Assembly (NCBI GenBank): GCA_902826455.1
Contig: CADEEV010000001.1
Location: 1 to 64,000, forward strand
DNA: 64,000 nt
Direction of reading: 5' to 3'
Source of the DNA: an uncultured Acidobacteriota bacterium
GTDB taxonomy: Bacteria; Acidobacteriota; Vicinamibacteria; Fen-336
The notes beneath the pieces were generated by a model. The model had not been told where the DNA came from, did no database searches, and saw nothing but the letters and a program-made list of their open reading frames with translations. The first letter of the stretch is position 1. Each line of letters starts with the position of its first letter. A program made the position numbers and the translations under genes. Below, piece after piece: positions 7,390 through 16,449 of the stretch.

Positions 7390-9025
7390 ACGGATAGCCG
7401 TACTCGCGCGGGGGCGCGAAGTTCTCCTTCATGGAGCGGGCGCTCACCCAGCGCAGCAGGTTCAGCACCGAGCCGGCCTTGTCGTTCGTGCCCGAGCCGC
7501 GCGCGCCGCCGAACGGCTGCTGGCCCACGACGGCCCCGGTGGGCTTGTCGTTCACGTAGAAGTTGCCGGCGGCATGACGCAGGCCGGAGATGGCCTCGCG
7601 CAGCGCGCGGCGGTCCTGGGCGAACACGGCGCCCGTGAGCGCGTAGGGCGACGTGGCATCGACGAGGTCCAGGGTCTCGTGCCAGCGCGCGTCGTCGTAG
7701 ATCCACAGGGTCACCACGGGCCCGAAGATCTCCTCGCACATGAGGCGGTAGTCCGGGCGCGGCGCCTCGACCAGCGTCGGCTCGATGAAGTAGCCACGCT
7801 CTCCGTGGCTGCCGCCGCCCGCGAGGACGCGGGCGTTCGCCTTCGCGTCGGCGATGTAGCCCGTGATGCGGTCGAAGGCCCGCTTGTCGATCACGGCGCC
7901 CATGAAGTTGCGGAAGTCGGAGACGTCCCCGACCTTGATCTCGCCCATCATTGCGGTCACGCGCTCGAGAACGTCCTTCGCGAGGGAGCGCGGCAGGTAG
8001 ACGCGGCTCGGGGCCGAGCACTTCTGGCCCTGGTACTCGAAGCCGCCGCGCACGATCGCGACCGCGAGAGCCGCCACGTCGGCCGAGGCGTGGGCGAGGA
8101 TGAAGTCCTTGCCGCCCGTCTCGCCCACGACCCGCGGGTACGAGCGATAGCGCGCCATGTTCTCGCCGATCGTCTTCCACATGGAGTTGAAGACCTCGGT
8201 CGAGCCCGTGAAGTGGACGCCGGCGAGGTCGGCATGGGACAACGCGACGCCCGAGACGGGGCCGGGATCGCCAGGCACGAAGTTGATGACGCCCGGCGGC
8301 ATGCCCGCCGCCTCGTAGATCTTCATGAGCTGGTACGCGCTCGGGATCGCGGACGAGGCCGGCTTCCACACCACCGTGTTGCCCATGAGGGCCGGGGCCG
8401 TCGGCAGGTTTCCGCCGATCGCGGTGAAGTTGAACGGCGTCACCGCGTAGACGAAGCCCTCGAGGGCTCGGTATTCGGCCTGGTTCCACATCGTGTGGTC
8501 GGAGATCGGCTGCTCCGCCATCAGCTGTTGCGCGTAGTGGGGATTGAAGCGCCAGAAGTCGATCAGCTCGCAGGCGGAGTCGATCTCCGCCTGGAACGCC
8601 GTCTTCGACTGGCCGAGCATCGTGGCGGCGTTCAGGGTAGCCCGCCAGGAGGTCGTCAGGAGCTCGGCGGCCTTCAGCATCACGGCCGCGCGATCCTCCC
8701 AGGGCCAGGCCGACCACTCGCGGTGGGCCTCGCGAGCGGCGGCGATCGCGGCCTCGACGTCGGCGGCGCCGGCCTTGTGGTAGTCGGCGAGGACGTGGCC
8801 GTGGTCGTGGGGCATCACGGCCTGGGCCGTGTTGCCGGTGCGCACCTCGCGTCCGCCGATGATCAGGGGCACGTCGAGGCGCTCCCGCGACATGCTGGCG
8901 AGGCGTGCCTTCAACTCGAGCTTCTCCGGCGAGCCCGGCGCGTAGCTGCGCACGGGATCGTTGACCGGTACCGGCACGCGGCGGGTGCCGCTCCAGGCGG
9001 CTCGAGGGCGCTCACTCTCTGACAC
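7373..9025 (-). CDS. pruA: Delta-1-pyrroline-5-carboxylate (glutamate semialdehyde) dehydrogenase
   Basis: An aldehyde dehydrogenase of the stand-alone P5CDH group: it oxidises glutamate-gamma-semialdehyde, the product of proline and ornithine breakdown, to glutamate with NAD+. Visible are the cofactor-binding V-T-P-F-N-F-T-A-I-G-G-N and F-T-G-S-T-E-V-F, the general-base glutamate in V-V-G-E-T-G-G-K-D-F and the nucleophilic cysteine in Y-Q-G-Q-K-C-S-A. Length (550 aa) fits the ALDH4/RocA type. A start at 9025 (GTG) was chosen because GGAGG lies five bases before it; a GTG four codons upstream would place that sequence inside the gene. No proline dehydrogenase is in the window. The methyltransferase gene ends 27 bases upstream on the same strand, so it may be the tail of that operon. 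Confidence 0.9.
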   Translation of the reverse strand: MSESERPRAAWSGTRRVPVPVNDPVRSYAPGSPEKLELKARLASMSRERLDVPLIIGGREVRTGNTAQAVMPHDHGHVLADYHKAGAADVEAAIAAAREAHREWSAWPWEDRAAVMLKAAELLTTSWRATLNAATMLGQSKTAFQAEIDSACELIDFWRFNPHYAQQLMAEQPISDHTMWNQAEYRALEGFVYAVTPFNFTAIGGNLPTAPALMGNTVVWKPASSAIPSAYQLMKIYEAAGMPPGVINFVPGDPGPVSGVALSHADLAGVHFTGSTEVFNSMWKTIGENMARYRSYPRVVGETGGKDFILAHASADVAALAVAIVRGGFEYQGQKCSAPSRVYLPRSLAKDVLERVTAMMGEIKVGDVSDFRNFMGAVIDKRAFDRITGYIADAKANARVLAGGGSHGERGYFIEPTLVEAPRPDYRLMCEEIFGPVVTLWIYDDARWHETLDLVDATSPYALTGAVFAQDRRALREAISGLRHAAGNFYVNDKPTGAVVGQQPFGGARGSGTNDKAGSVLNLLRWVSARSMKENFAPPREYGYPFMTEA

Positions 9026-9052
9026 GGGAACCTCCACGAAGACCTGGAAATC

Positions 9053-9757
9053 TTACTCGCACACGACGAAGATCTCCGCCGCGTTGCGGGGGAAGTCGAG
9101 ACCCAGGCGGTAGAAGCCCTCGAGCATGGCCTCGCTCCAGTGCGCGTCGATCTGGGCGGCCGAGAGCGGCTTCAGGAACACGCCGCCCTCGTGCACGATC
9201 CGGAGCCCGGCCGCCGACGCCTCGGCGCGCAGCGTCTCGGGCGTGTACACCCGGCGGTGGCCCACCTCGCGGTCGCGGTCGTTGAGCTCGGTCGGCGTGG
9301 CGAGCAGCCGCATGTGGACGGCCGCGAGCCTGTGGAAGGACCAGGCGTTCGGCACCCCGGCGACGAGCCGGGCCCCCGGGCGCATCCAGCCCCGGGCCCG
9401 TTCGAGCATGGCGCGCGGGTCGGCCACGTGCTCGAGCACGTGATCCATCACGACGGCATCGAAGGGCGCTTCCGGAACGAAGTCCTCGAACAGGCAGCGG
9501 ATCTTGCGCAGCCGGGGATGATCCGGGACCTGGGCCAGGAGCTCCGCCGCCCCGTCGACGATCGTGAGCGTCTCGAAGTCGTCGAGCAGCGGCAGCGTCA
9601 TCAGCCCCTCGGCCGATCCGAGCTCGAGCCCGTGACCGCTTCCGAGCCAGGGGCGGATCGCGCGGTGCCGGAAGGCCACCAGGCGCCGGTCGAATCCCAG
9701 CTGGCCCTCGCGATACCAGGCGGCGGCCGCGTCCAGCCGCCGGGTCTCGTCAGTCAC
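9053..9757 (-). CDS. Class I SAM-dependent methyltransferase
   Basis: A 234-residue methyltransferase of the Methyltransf_11/UbiE-like type. The SAM-binding motif I is G-H-G-L-E-L-G-S-A-E-G-L, and motif IV is V-V-M-D-H-V-L-E-H-V-A-D-P, the form common in enzymes acting on sugars or small metabolites. The GTG start at 9757 overlaps the TGA stop of the epimerase gene (GTGA), giving coupling; an upstream in-frame extension is only non-coding read-through. In context (ATP-grasp enzyme, NAD-dependent epimerase, and facing glycosyltransferases) it most likely methylates a nucleotide sugar or a glycan building block; the substrate cannot be read from sequence. Confidence 0.75.
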   Translation of the reverse strand: MTDETRRLDAAAAWYREGQLGFDRRLVAFRHRAIRPWLGSGHGLELGSAEGLMTLPLLDDFETLTIVDGAAELLAQVPDHPRLRKIRCLFEDFVPEAPFDAVVMDHVLEHVADPRAMLERARGWMRPGARLVAGVPNAWSFHRLAAVHMRLLATPTELNDRDREVGHRRVYTPETLRAEASAAGLRIVHEGGVFLKPLSAAQIDAHWSEAMLEGFYRLGLDFPRNAAEIFVVCE

Positions 9758-10647
9758 GAGGGGCCGCTTCGAAAGGCGTCGATTTCCGCGCGCAGGCCCT
9801 CGACGAGGGTCGTCGTCGTCGTGGCGCCCAGCTCCCGGCGCATCCGTGCAACGTCGAAGCGATAGGAGCGCTGCGGGGTCGTCGAGGCAGCGTCGAAGGC
9901 GAGCACCGCGCCGGGAACGAGAGAGCCGATCGTGCGGGCCACCTCGTGCACCGGGACCGATCGGCCGCTCGCGACGTTGACCGTGTCGAGCGAGCCGCCC
10001 GCGAGGCGCCGCCACGCGGCGACGAAGGACTCGGCCACGTCCGTGACGTAGGCGAAGTCGCGCAGCGCCGACCCGTCGCCCGAGACCCGGATCGGCAGAC
10101 CCGCAAGGGCGCGCTCGATCGCCACCGGGATCAGCTTGCGGTAGTGGTGCTCCCCGGGACCATACACGTGGGTCAAACGCAGGATCGCGAAGCGAACGTC
10201 GTGACGGGCCGCCCAGGCCCGCAGCATCGTCTCGCCCAGGATCTTGGAGGCGCCGTAGACCGTGGCCGGCCCCAGCGGGCTCTTCTCGTCGAGCGCGACG
10301 TCGTCGTCCGGCGGCCGGTAGACGTCGAGGGTCGACGCGAAGACGACGCGCTGGCAACGGCCGGCCAGCGCGTCGAGCAACGCCTCGAGGCCGATCACGT
10401 TCGCGTCGATCACCGCGCGCACGGAAGCCGCGTCTTCGGGCCCGGAGCCGTGCGGTGTCCGGGCGGCGAGGTGGAAGGCGCCGTCGAAGCGCTCGTCGAA
10501 CGGCGCGACGCCGGCCCGCGCGTCGCCGAGCCGGCCCGAGAGCGTGCGCAGCGTGGCATCGGGGAAATGGCGGCGCAGGGCGCCGACGAGGTGCCGGCCG
10601 ATGAAGCCGGAGGCGCCGGTTACGAGGAGCGTCGGGCCGCTAGCCAC
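9754..10647 (-). CDS. NAD-dependent epimerase/dehydratase (extended SDR)
   Basis: The 297-residue protein starts with the NAD-binding loop L-V-T-G-A-S-G-F-I-G (G11-G14-G17) and has the extended-SDR catalytic set: S105/T106 and Y131-x-x-x-K135 in V-Y-G-A-S-K. R-L-T-H-V-Y-G-P-G and the D-F-A-Y-V-T-D-V-A motif are typical of nucleotide-sugar epimerases, dehydratases and reductases. Its substrate is probably an NDP-sugar. Its ATG lies 8 bases inside the 3' end of the ATP-grasp gene, and its stop overlaps the methyltransferase start, so the three genes form one operon. Confidence 0.8.
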   Translation of the reverse strand: MASGPTLLVTGASGFIGRHLVGALRRHFPDATLRTLSGRLGDARAGVAPFDERFDGAFHLAARTPHGSGPEDAASVRAVIDANVIGLEALLDALAGRCQRVVFASTLDVYRPPDDDVALDEKSPLGPATVYGASKILGETMLRAWAARHDVRFAILRLTHVYGPGEHHYRKLIPVAIERALAGLPIRVSGDGSALRDFAYVTDVAESFVAAWRRLAGGSLDTVNVASGRSVPVHEVARTIGSLVPGAVLAFDAASTTPQRSYRFDVARMRRELGATTTTTLVEGLRAEIDAFRSGPS

Positions 10648-11695
10648 GCGCCTCGAGCGTCGCCAAGGCCGCGACGGTCGTCAGCAGCGGCTCCACGTCC
10701 ATGCCCCGGATCCACAGCAGGCCGTCGGGCAGCGGGTTGATGGTGCGGGCGAGGGACGGCAGGCGGCCGTCGAGCGCGAGGTCCCGGTAGATCTTGGGGA
10801 AGTTGACGCCGGCCGCGGTGAAGAAGTGCACGGTGGTGAAGAAGCGGCCGATGTTGATCTCCGTCGGGTTGGGCCGGCCGCGGTCGTCGTAGGTCATGTC
10901 GACCGCGAAGATGCCGTGGGGACGCGCATCGATGGCGGCGATCGCCGCCCGGGCGACCTCCGTGACCTCCGGATCCGAGCACGTCTCGCCGACCCGCGTG
11001 ATGCCCGTGACGCCCGACAGCGTACGGCCGGCGAAGCTCCAGCCGCGGCGGCGCCGGGCCTGGGCCACGACGAGCCGGCTTTCGTACCAGATCGAGAGCC
11101 ACGTGACCGAGTCCGCCGTCAGGCAGGCGGCCGCGGTGAAGCGGCCCCAACCCTGGTGCTCGTCGATCCACAGGCGCGCGAAATCGAGGCTCGAGGTGGG
11201 AAGAGCGCCGGTGCCGCCGCCGCCCTCGGTGGCGCGCAGCCAGACGCGCCCGCCCAGCTCGTCGAAGGCGCGCTGCAGGTCGCCGGGGCTTGCGATCGGG
11301 AGCGTCTCGGGCACCGTGAGCCCCGCGTCCTTCCAGACCCGGTACGAGCGCTCCTTGTCGACACACGCCTCGATCGTCGCCGCGTCGGGCAACAGCAGCC
11401 GCACGCCGAGAGCCTGGAGGCGCCCGCGCTCCCGCGAGACGCGCCGCACCTCGAAATCGTGCTGCGCGTGGAGCAGGTCGGGCTGCGTGCGCCCCACGAG
11501 GGCCGCGAGCCGATCCATGTACGAGGCCTCGCTGGCGGCGGGGATCACGTGGCGCTCGTCCACGTCGGCCAGGAGCAGGTCGCTGGGGATCGAGCACATG
11601 CCGATCAGGTGATCGCCGTCGCCCGAGGCGCGCCACGAGCGGATCACGTTGTTGGAGGGCGCCCCGCCCGCGCCACCGATGAGGATCCTGGCCAC
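10640..11695 (-). CDS. ATP-grasp ligase-like protein
   Basis: The 351-residue protein has an N-terminal Rossmann-like segment (V-A-R-I-L-I-G-G-A-G-G-A-P) and an ATP-grasp core like that of carbamoyl-phosphate synthase: D-K-E-R-S-Y-R-V-W-K-D-A-G-L, a phosphate-binding glycine loop (T-E-G-G-G-G-T-G), and the metal ligands in P-N-P-T-E-I-N-I-G. ATP-grasp enzymes join a carboxylate to an amine or thiol through an acyl phosphate; proteins of this shape next to epimerases and glycosyltransferases often add amino-acid-like groups to sugars. The substrate here is unknown. GTG at 11695 was chosen because it begins the Rossmann strand and lies 10 bases after a TAGGCT -10-like box on the minus strand. 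Confidence 0.7.
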   Translation of the reverse strand: MARILIGGAGGAPSNNVIRSWRASGDGDHLIGMCSIPSDLLLADVDERHVIPAASEASYMDRLAALVGRTQPDLLHAQHDFEVRRVSRERGRLQALGVRLLLPDAATIEACVDKERSYRVWKDAGLTVPETLPIASPGDLQRAFDELGGRVWLRATEGGGGTGALPTSSLDFARLWIDEHQGWGRFTAAACLTADSVTWLSIWYESRLVVAQARRRRGWSFAGRTLSGVTGITRVGETCSDPEVTEVARAAIAAIDARPHGIFAVDMTYDDRGRPNPTEINIGRFFTTVHFFTAAGVNFPKIYRDLALDGRLPSLARTINPLPDGLLWIRGMDVEPLLTTVAALATLEARG

Positions 11696-11749
11696 GCTGC
11701 GCGCTAGCCTAACAGCCCGGCCCGGTTTTTGGCGGTAGATTAGGGCCCC
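11696..11749. promoter_or_regulatory. Divergent short-leader promoters (ATP-grasp operon / GT2 operon)
   Basis: The 54-base gap has TAGATT at 11736-11741, eight bases before the GTG of the glycosyltransferase gene, and on the minus strand TAGGCT (11711-11706), ten bases before the GTG of the ATP-grasp gene. One control region therefore probably drives both halves of the carbohydrate locus. Confidence 0.4.
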
Positions 11750-12700
11750 GTGGATCCCGCACCGCTCCCGTCGCTGACGATCGTCGTGCCGGTGTTCGGC
11801 AACGCGGCGACGCTCGGAGAGCTGCTCGAACGCCTGCGGCGGGCCTGCGCGGACCTGCCGGCGCCGGGCCCCGAGATCGTCTTCGTCGACGACGGATCGC
11901 CGGACGACTCCTTCCTCGTGCTGAGCGCGATGGCGGCCGCGGACAAGCGCGTCGTCGTGATCCAGCTCTCGCGCAACTTCGGGTCGAACGCGGCCGTGCT
12001 GGCCGGCGTCAGCCACGCGCGCGGCCCGGCCGTGTGCGTGATCGCGGCCGACCTCCAGGATCCCCCGGAGCTGATCCCGGAGCTCGTGGCGCGCTGGCGC
12101 GAGGGCGCCCAGGTCGTGATGGCCGCGCGCCGCAAGCGCGACGATCCCTTCCTCATGCGTCTGCCGTCCGCCGTCTTCAACCGGCTGTTCAGGCGCTTCG
12201 TGTTCCGCGACTTTCCGGCCGGGGGCTTCGACTTCGTGCTGCTCGACCGGCAGGTGGTGGACAGCCTCCGACGCATGCCCGAGACCCACTCGTACTTCTA
12301 CGGACAGGTGTTCTGGCTCGGCTTCCGCCGCGCGGTCGTTCCCTACGACCGTGCCAGGCGTCCCTCGGGGCGCTCGGCCTGGACCTTCGCGAGGCGCGTC
12401 AAGTACTTCATCGACGCCTTCACGGCGTTCTCCTACCTGCCCGTGCGCGCGGCCTCGTTCGCGGGCCTCGTACTGGCCGGTCTCGGCTTCGCCTACGCGG
12501 CCGTCGTGCTCTGGCAGCGCCTGGCCGGCAACATTCCCGAGCGCGGCTTCTCCGCGCTGATGGTGGTGCTCCTGGTGGTGTCGGGCACGCAGCTCCTGGT
12601 GACCGGCATCATGGGCGAGTACCTCTGGCGCGCCCTCGAGGAGATCCGCGCGCGCCCGCCCTTCGTGGTCGCGCGCTCCATCAACCTGCCGGATCCGTGA
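11750..12700 (+). CDS. GT2 glycosyltransferase of the polyprenyl-phosphate sugar type (DPM1/ArnC-like)
   Basis: The 316-residue enzyme has the GT-A fold at the N-terminus with I-V-V-P-V-F-G-N, the nucleotide-binding F-V-D-D-G-S-P-D-D (D47, D48) and the A-A-D-L-Q-D-P-P motif diagnostic for dolichyl/undecaprenyl-phosphate glycosyltransferases (metal-binding D101, D104). Two membrane spans follow in the C-terminal third (about 231-255 and 262-285), as in ArnC and GtrB. It should transfer a sugar from an NDP donor to undecaprenyl phosphate at the inner face of the membrane. The next gene, coupled by a GTGA overlap, encodes a lipid-linked-sugar-using transferase, the natural consumer of this product. 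Confidence 0.85.
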   Translation: MDPAPLPSLTIVVPVFGNAATLGELLERLRRACADLPAPGPEIVFVDDGSPDDSFLVLSAMAAADKRVVVIQLSRNFGSNAAVLAGVSHARGPAVCVIAADLQDPPELIPELVARWREGAQVVMAARRKRDDPFLMRLPSAVFNRLFRRFVFRDFPAGGFDFVLLDRQVVDSLRRMPETHSYFYGQVFWLGFRRAVVPYDRARRPSGRSAWTFARRVKYFIDAFTAFSYLPVRAASFAGLVLAGLGFAYAAVVLWQRLAGNIPERGFSALMVVLLVVSGTQLLVTGIMGEYLWRALEEIRARPPFVVARSINLPDP

Positions 12701-15309
12701 AGCTCGCGTTCGATCGCGGGCTCGAATCGCTGCGGCTCGTGCTCGAGCAACCCGAGCCGCTGCGCGACGGGGTCCTGCGCTGGGGCTGCGCGCTCTTCCT
12801 GCTCGCCGTGTACCTGCTGGGGCCGTGGCTCACCCTGCGCGATCGCGCGGCGACTCCCGAGCCGTCGCCCGAGCCGCCTCCCGACGCGCCCGGGTGGATC
12901 GGCGCGGCCTACGCCCTCGCCCTGGCGGCATTGGTCGCGGCGTTTCCCCTCGCCTTCCCGCGCGGGCTCCACCTCCTCCTGGCGCCCGCCGCCCTCGCGC
13001 TGACGCTCGCCGCCGGCTCCGCTGGCAGCCCGCGGCTCAGCATGCAGCGGCCGCGCGCCTTGCGGCGAGCGGAGTGCCTCGCGCTGCTCGGGCTGGGCGC
13101 GACTGTCGCAGTCCTGACGTTGTGGCGCTGGAAGGAGATGCCCGTGGGCCTCCACGGCGACGAAGCGAAGTGCGGGCTCACGGCGCTGCAGCTGTTTCGT
13201 GACGGCCGCCACCCGTTCTTCCTCAACGAGGCCGGCGTCCCGGCCTTCCTGCAGAGCCTCGACGGGTTGGCGTTCCTGTGGATCGACGACCGGGTGCTGG
13301 CGCTGCGCATGGTGCCGCTGCTGTGCGCCGTGATGGCGCCGCTCGTGTTGTTTCGTTGGCTGCGGCTCATCGGGCCGCCGGCGCTCGCCTGGCTCGCGAG
13401 CCTCGCGCTCGTCGGGATGCCCTTCTTCGAGCACTACAGCCGCACCCCCACGGGCACGACGCTGGTGCTCGCCCAGCTCCTGTTCCTCTACGGACTCACG
13501 CGGAGCCTCGTGGCTCCGGGAGCGCTCGGTCCGCTGCTCGGAGGCCTCGGGCTCGGTATCGCCCAGTGGGACTACTACGCGTCGCGCATGCTGATCGGGC
13601 TCGTGGCTCTCGCCCCGATCCTGTTGGCGCCCTATGCGCGCCAGCTCGCGGCCGGCTGGTGGAAGCGCGTCGCGCTCCTGGGGCTGGTGGCGGTTCCCAT
13701 CGCCTCCTGCTTCGTGCTGATGAGCAACTACTCCAGCCACGGCTGGACGTTCTACCTGCTGCCCCGCTCGGATCCGCTGCCGCCCAGCGACACGCCCCTC
13801 GTGCTCGCCCTGTGGAAGCGCCTGGCCCTGCACGCTCCGATGTGGTTCTCGGACGAGGGGAACAAGGTCGGAGCCATCACGGTCCCCGGGTCGCCCGTGC
13901 TTCCGTTCCCGCAAGGCGCCTTGGCACTCGTCGGCGCGGGAGTCCTGATCGCGTCGGCGCTGCGCGCCCCGGCCGCGCTCGTCGCCTCGATGCTGTTGCT
14001 GGGCCTCGTGCCGTCCCTCGTGACGGACGGCCCGCCCAACGGCCACCGGGTCCTGACGGCGGAGATCCCCGTCGCTGTGCTGCTGGGGCTCGGCCTTCAC
14101 GCTCTCTGGCCGGGCGCGGCGAACGGCCCGCGCGGGGCGTCGCGCATGCGCCGCGGCCTGGCCGTGGCGGCGCTCCTGGCCTCGTCGGTCGCGGGGCTTG
14201 CATACTTCCATGGCCACATGCGCCAGTCGGGCGGCTATGCGTGGTCGCAGGAGATCGCCGCGAACCTGCGCGCGCGGCGGCTGCTCGACGAGGGTGCGCG
14301 CTTCGATCGACGCCTCGTCACGCCCATCCACCCGGTCGAGCGCTTCCTGCTGGACGAGGTCGAGCTCCCCGTCCTGAATTTCGGCCATTGGCTTCCGACC
14401 AACTGGTCCCGCCGCCCTCTCTCCGTGAACAGCCTGGTGGAGCGCCAGGCGCTCGTGGGCCTCGCGCGGAGCGCCTTGCGCCCTGGAGACTGGGAGGAGT
14501 ACGTGGCCGTCGACGGCGAGGCCGCGGGATGGCGCTACCGGACCGACGGCCAGCCCCTGGGGGCTGCCGCCGTGGCCGAGCAGTGGCGCGCGCAGCGCGC
14601 GATCCGTGGCACGTGGATGCTGCCGTCGGCCGGAATCGTGGAGCTGCGCTGCCCCGGATATCGCGTCGCCTACCGGACGCCGCTGCTGTCGGCGAGCGTC
14701 GACGGTGACGGGCGCTTCCGCGTCCACCGGGGTCTGGCCGAGGTCCGGATCGAACCGCTCCACGGCCGGGAACTCCCGCCCGAGGCGATCGACATCGCCT
14801 ACACGCCCGACGGAGCTCCGACCGAGAACCATCGCCTGCAGCCCGGCGACCTGTTCGCGATCCCGGTGCACGGTTGGCTGCGACAGACCTTCGCCGCGGG
14901 CGACGCGGGCGAGACCCGCATCGAGTCGGCGATCCTGCCGACGCTGTTCGCCTGGTGGGGCGTCGAGGAGGAGTGGCCCAAGCCGACCTCGGAGCGGCGG
15001 CGCACCGTCTATTCCGCACTCGTGGCGGTCCCCGAAGGCGTACATCCCTTCCTCGCCTACGTCACTCCGCCGCGCCAGCTCTGGATCCGCGTGGGCGGCC
15101 GAGACGTCGTTCGGGTCACACCGGACGAGGCGCGAGAGGCCCACGAGTTTAGCCTCGACGCGCGCCACCACGGCCAGCTCATCGAGATCTCGCGCCTCGA
15201 CGACGGCGGCACACACGAGGTCTCGCGCTTCTCGCTGCAGACCCGGCTGCCGAATGGCCACGACGAGGTGCCGCCCTACGCGTGGTTCGTGCCCGCCGCC
15301 CCGCGCTAG
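12697..15309 (+). CDS. Large polytopic glycosyltransferase, PMT/ArnT-like (GT39/GT83 type)
   Basis: The 870-residue protein has about a dozen hydrophobic segments through residue 500 or so and a long soluble C-terminal part. The first external loop carries G-L-H-G-D-E-A-K-C-G (D155, E156), the acidic motif that in ArnT, PMT and related GT-C enzymes binds metal and the lipid-phosphate sugar donor. It should transfer a sugar from undecaprenyl phosphate to an acceptor on the outer side of the cytoplasmic membrane. GTG at 12697 overlaps the stop of the GT2 gene; the long upstream in-frame extension is out-of-frame shadow of that gene. The acceptor is unknown. The C-terminal 370 residues are not recognised and may be an acceptor- or carbohydrate-binding domain. 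Confidence 0.75.
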   Translation: MKLAFDRGLESLRLVLEQPEPLRDGVLRWGCALFLLAVYLLGPWLTLRDRAATPEPSPEPPPDAPGWIGAAYALALAALVAAFPLAFPRGLHLLLAPAALALTLAAGSAGSPRLSMQRPRALRRAECLALLGLGATVAVLTLWRWKEMPVGLHGDEAKCGLTALQLFRDGRHPFFLNEAGVPAFLQSLDGLAFLWIDDRVLALRMVPLLCAVMAPLVLFRWLRLIGPPALAWLASLALVGMPFFEHYSRTPTGTTLVLAQLLFLYGLTRSLVAPGALGPLLGGLGLGIAQWDYYASRMLIGLVALAPILLAPYARQLAAGWWKRVALLGLVAVPIASCFVLMSNYSSHGWTFYLLPRSDPLPPSDTPLVLALWKRLALHAPMWFSDEGNKVGAITVPGSPVLPFPQGALALVGAGVLIASALRAPAALVASMLLLGLVPSLVTDGPPNGHRVLTAEIPVAVLLGLGLHALWPGAANGPRGASRMRRGLAVAALLASSVAGLAYFHGHMRQSGGYAWSQEIAANLRARRLLDEGARFDRRLVTPIHPVERFLLDEVELPVLNFGHWLPTNWSRRPLSVNSLVERQALVGLARSALRPGDWEEYVAVDGEAAGWRYRTDGQPLGAAAVAEQWRAQRAIRGTWMLPSAGIVELRCPGYRVAYRTPLLSASVDGDGRFRVHRGLAEVRIEPLHGRELPPEAIDIAYTPDGAPTENHRLQPGDLFAIPVHGWLRQTFAAGDAGETRIESAILPTLFAWWGVEEEWPKPTSERRRTVYSALVAVPEGVHPFLAYVTPPRQLWIRVGGRDVVRVTPDEAREAHEFSLDARHHGQLIEISRLDDGGTHEVSRFSLQTRLPNGHDEVPPYAWFVPAAPR

Positions 15310-15318
15310 ACTCCATCC

Positions 15319-16449
15319 GTGAAGCGGCCGGCCCTCGACCTCTGGTTCGAGCGCGTCTTCGGCGACGCCGACACCGGCGCCTTCGGTTCCGGCTGGATGA
15401 GCGGCGTCGCGAGCGTGTTCCTCGGCGCGACCGGCGTCGGCGGCGTGTGCGTCTTCGCCTTTCCGGAGTGGCTCTCGACCGAGCGCTTCCGGGCCCTCTA
15501 TCCGGTGGCGATCCTGCGCAGCGGCCTCGAGGTCGTGATCGGCCTCGCCTTCGTGCTGGGCGCCATCAGCCTCCTTCTGCGGCGGCGCAAGGTGCTGGGT
15601 CTGACGGGCGTGGGCCTCGCCGTCGTCGCGTCGCTCCTCGGTGGCGGCCGCGTCGCGGTTCCCGGCGTCCGGGACCGGTCGCTGGAGCTGGGCCTCGACT
15701 GGTTCCTGCTCAACCTGCTGCTGCTGACCCTGGTGTTCGTGCCGATCGAGCGTCTGTTCCCGAGGCGCCCGGAGCAGGGCGTGTTCCGGGCCGGCTGGAC
15801 GACCGACGGCCTGCATTTCCTGATCAGCCACGTCGCGGTCCAGGCGCTCACGTTCCTGATCCTCTTCCCGGCCACGACCCTCGCGCGGCTCTGGCAACCG
15901 GAGGCGCTCCAGGCGGCCCTGCGCAGCCAGCCGGTCGTCGTGCAGTTCCTCGAGATCGTGTTCGTGGCCGATCTCACCCAGTACCTCGTGCACCGCGCCT
16001 TTCACCGCGTGCCGCGCCTGTGGCGTTTCCACGCCGTGCACCACTCGAGCCGCGACCTCGATTGGATCGCAGGCTCGCGGCTTCACCTCGTCGACATCCT
16101 GGCCACCCGGAGCCTCGTCTTCCTGCCGCTCTTCCTGCTCGGATTTCGAGAGAGCGCCTTGAACGCCTACCTCGCGTTCGTGTCGTTCCACGCCGTCTTC
16201 ATCCACGCGAACCTGCGCTTCCGCTTCCGCGCCCTGGAGCCCTTCCTGGTGATGCCACGCTTCCATCACTGGCATCACGCCGCGGCGGACGAGGCACGGG
16301 ACCGCAACTTCGCGGTGCACCTGCCGTGGCTCGACCGCGCCTTCGGGACCGCGTACCTGCCCGAGGAGCGTTGGCCCGAGAGCTACGGGATCGCCGGCGA
16401 TCCCGTACCCGAAGGGTACGTCTCGCAGATGGCGTACCCGTTCCGATGA
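15319..16449 (+). CDS. Sterol desaturase / fatty acid hydroxylase family membrane protein
   Basis: The 376-residue protein has several membrane spans and the three histidine clusters that bind the di-iron centre of this superfamily: H225-R-A-F-H229, H238-A-V-H-H242 and H316-H-W-H-H320. A preceding N-terminal pair of spans (about 29-49 and 66-110) is an addition to the core domain. The family uses O2 to hydroxylate or desaturate lipids; acting on fatty acids, hopanoid-like lipids or ether lipids is possible, and sequence alone does not decide. The GTG start at 15319 lies six bases after a TAGACT box made partly from the previous stop codon. It overlaps the next gene by ATGA. Confidence 0.8.
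   Translation: MKRPALDLWFERVFGDADTGAFGSGWMSGVASVFLGATGVGGVCVFAFPEWLSTERFRALYPVAILRSGLEVVIGLAFVLGAISLLLRRRKVLGLTGVGLAVVASLLGGGRVAVPGVRDRSLELGLDWFLLNLLLLTLVFVPIERLFPRRPEQGVFRAGWTTDGLHFLISHVAVQALTFLILFPATTLARLWQPEALQAALRSQPVVVQFLEIVFVADLTQYLVHRAFHRVPRLWRFHAVHHSSRDLDWIAGSRLHLVDILATRSLVFLPLFLLGFRESALNAYLAFVSFHAVFIHANLRFRFRALEPFLVMPRFHHWHHAAADEARDRNFAVHLPWLDRAFGTAYLPEERWPESYGIAGDPVPEGYVSQMAYPFR

Noticed and set aside
12493-16320. Very long minus-strand open frame (1275 codons) opposite the glycosyltransferase and hydroxylase genes
   Set aside because: It is antisense to well-supported genes with conserved motifs, and has arginine/glutamate/glutamine-rich composition with no domain. High GC makes such frames common.
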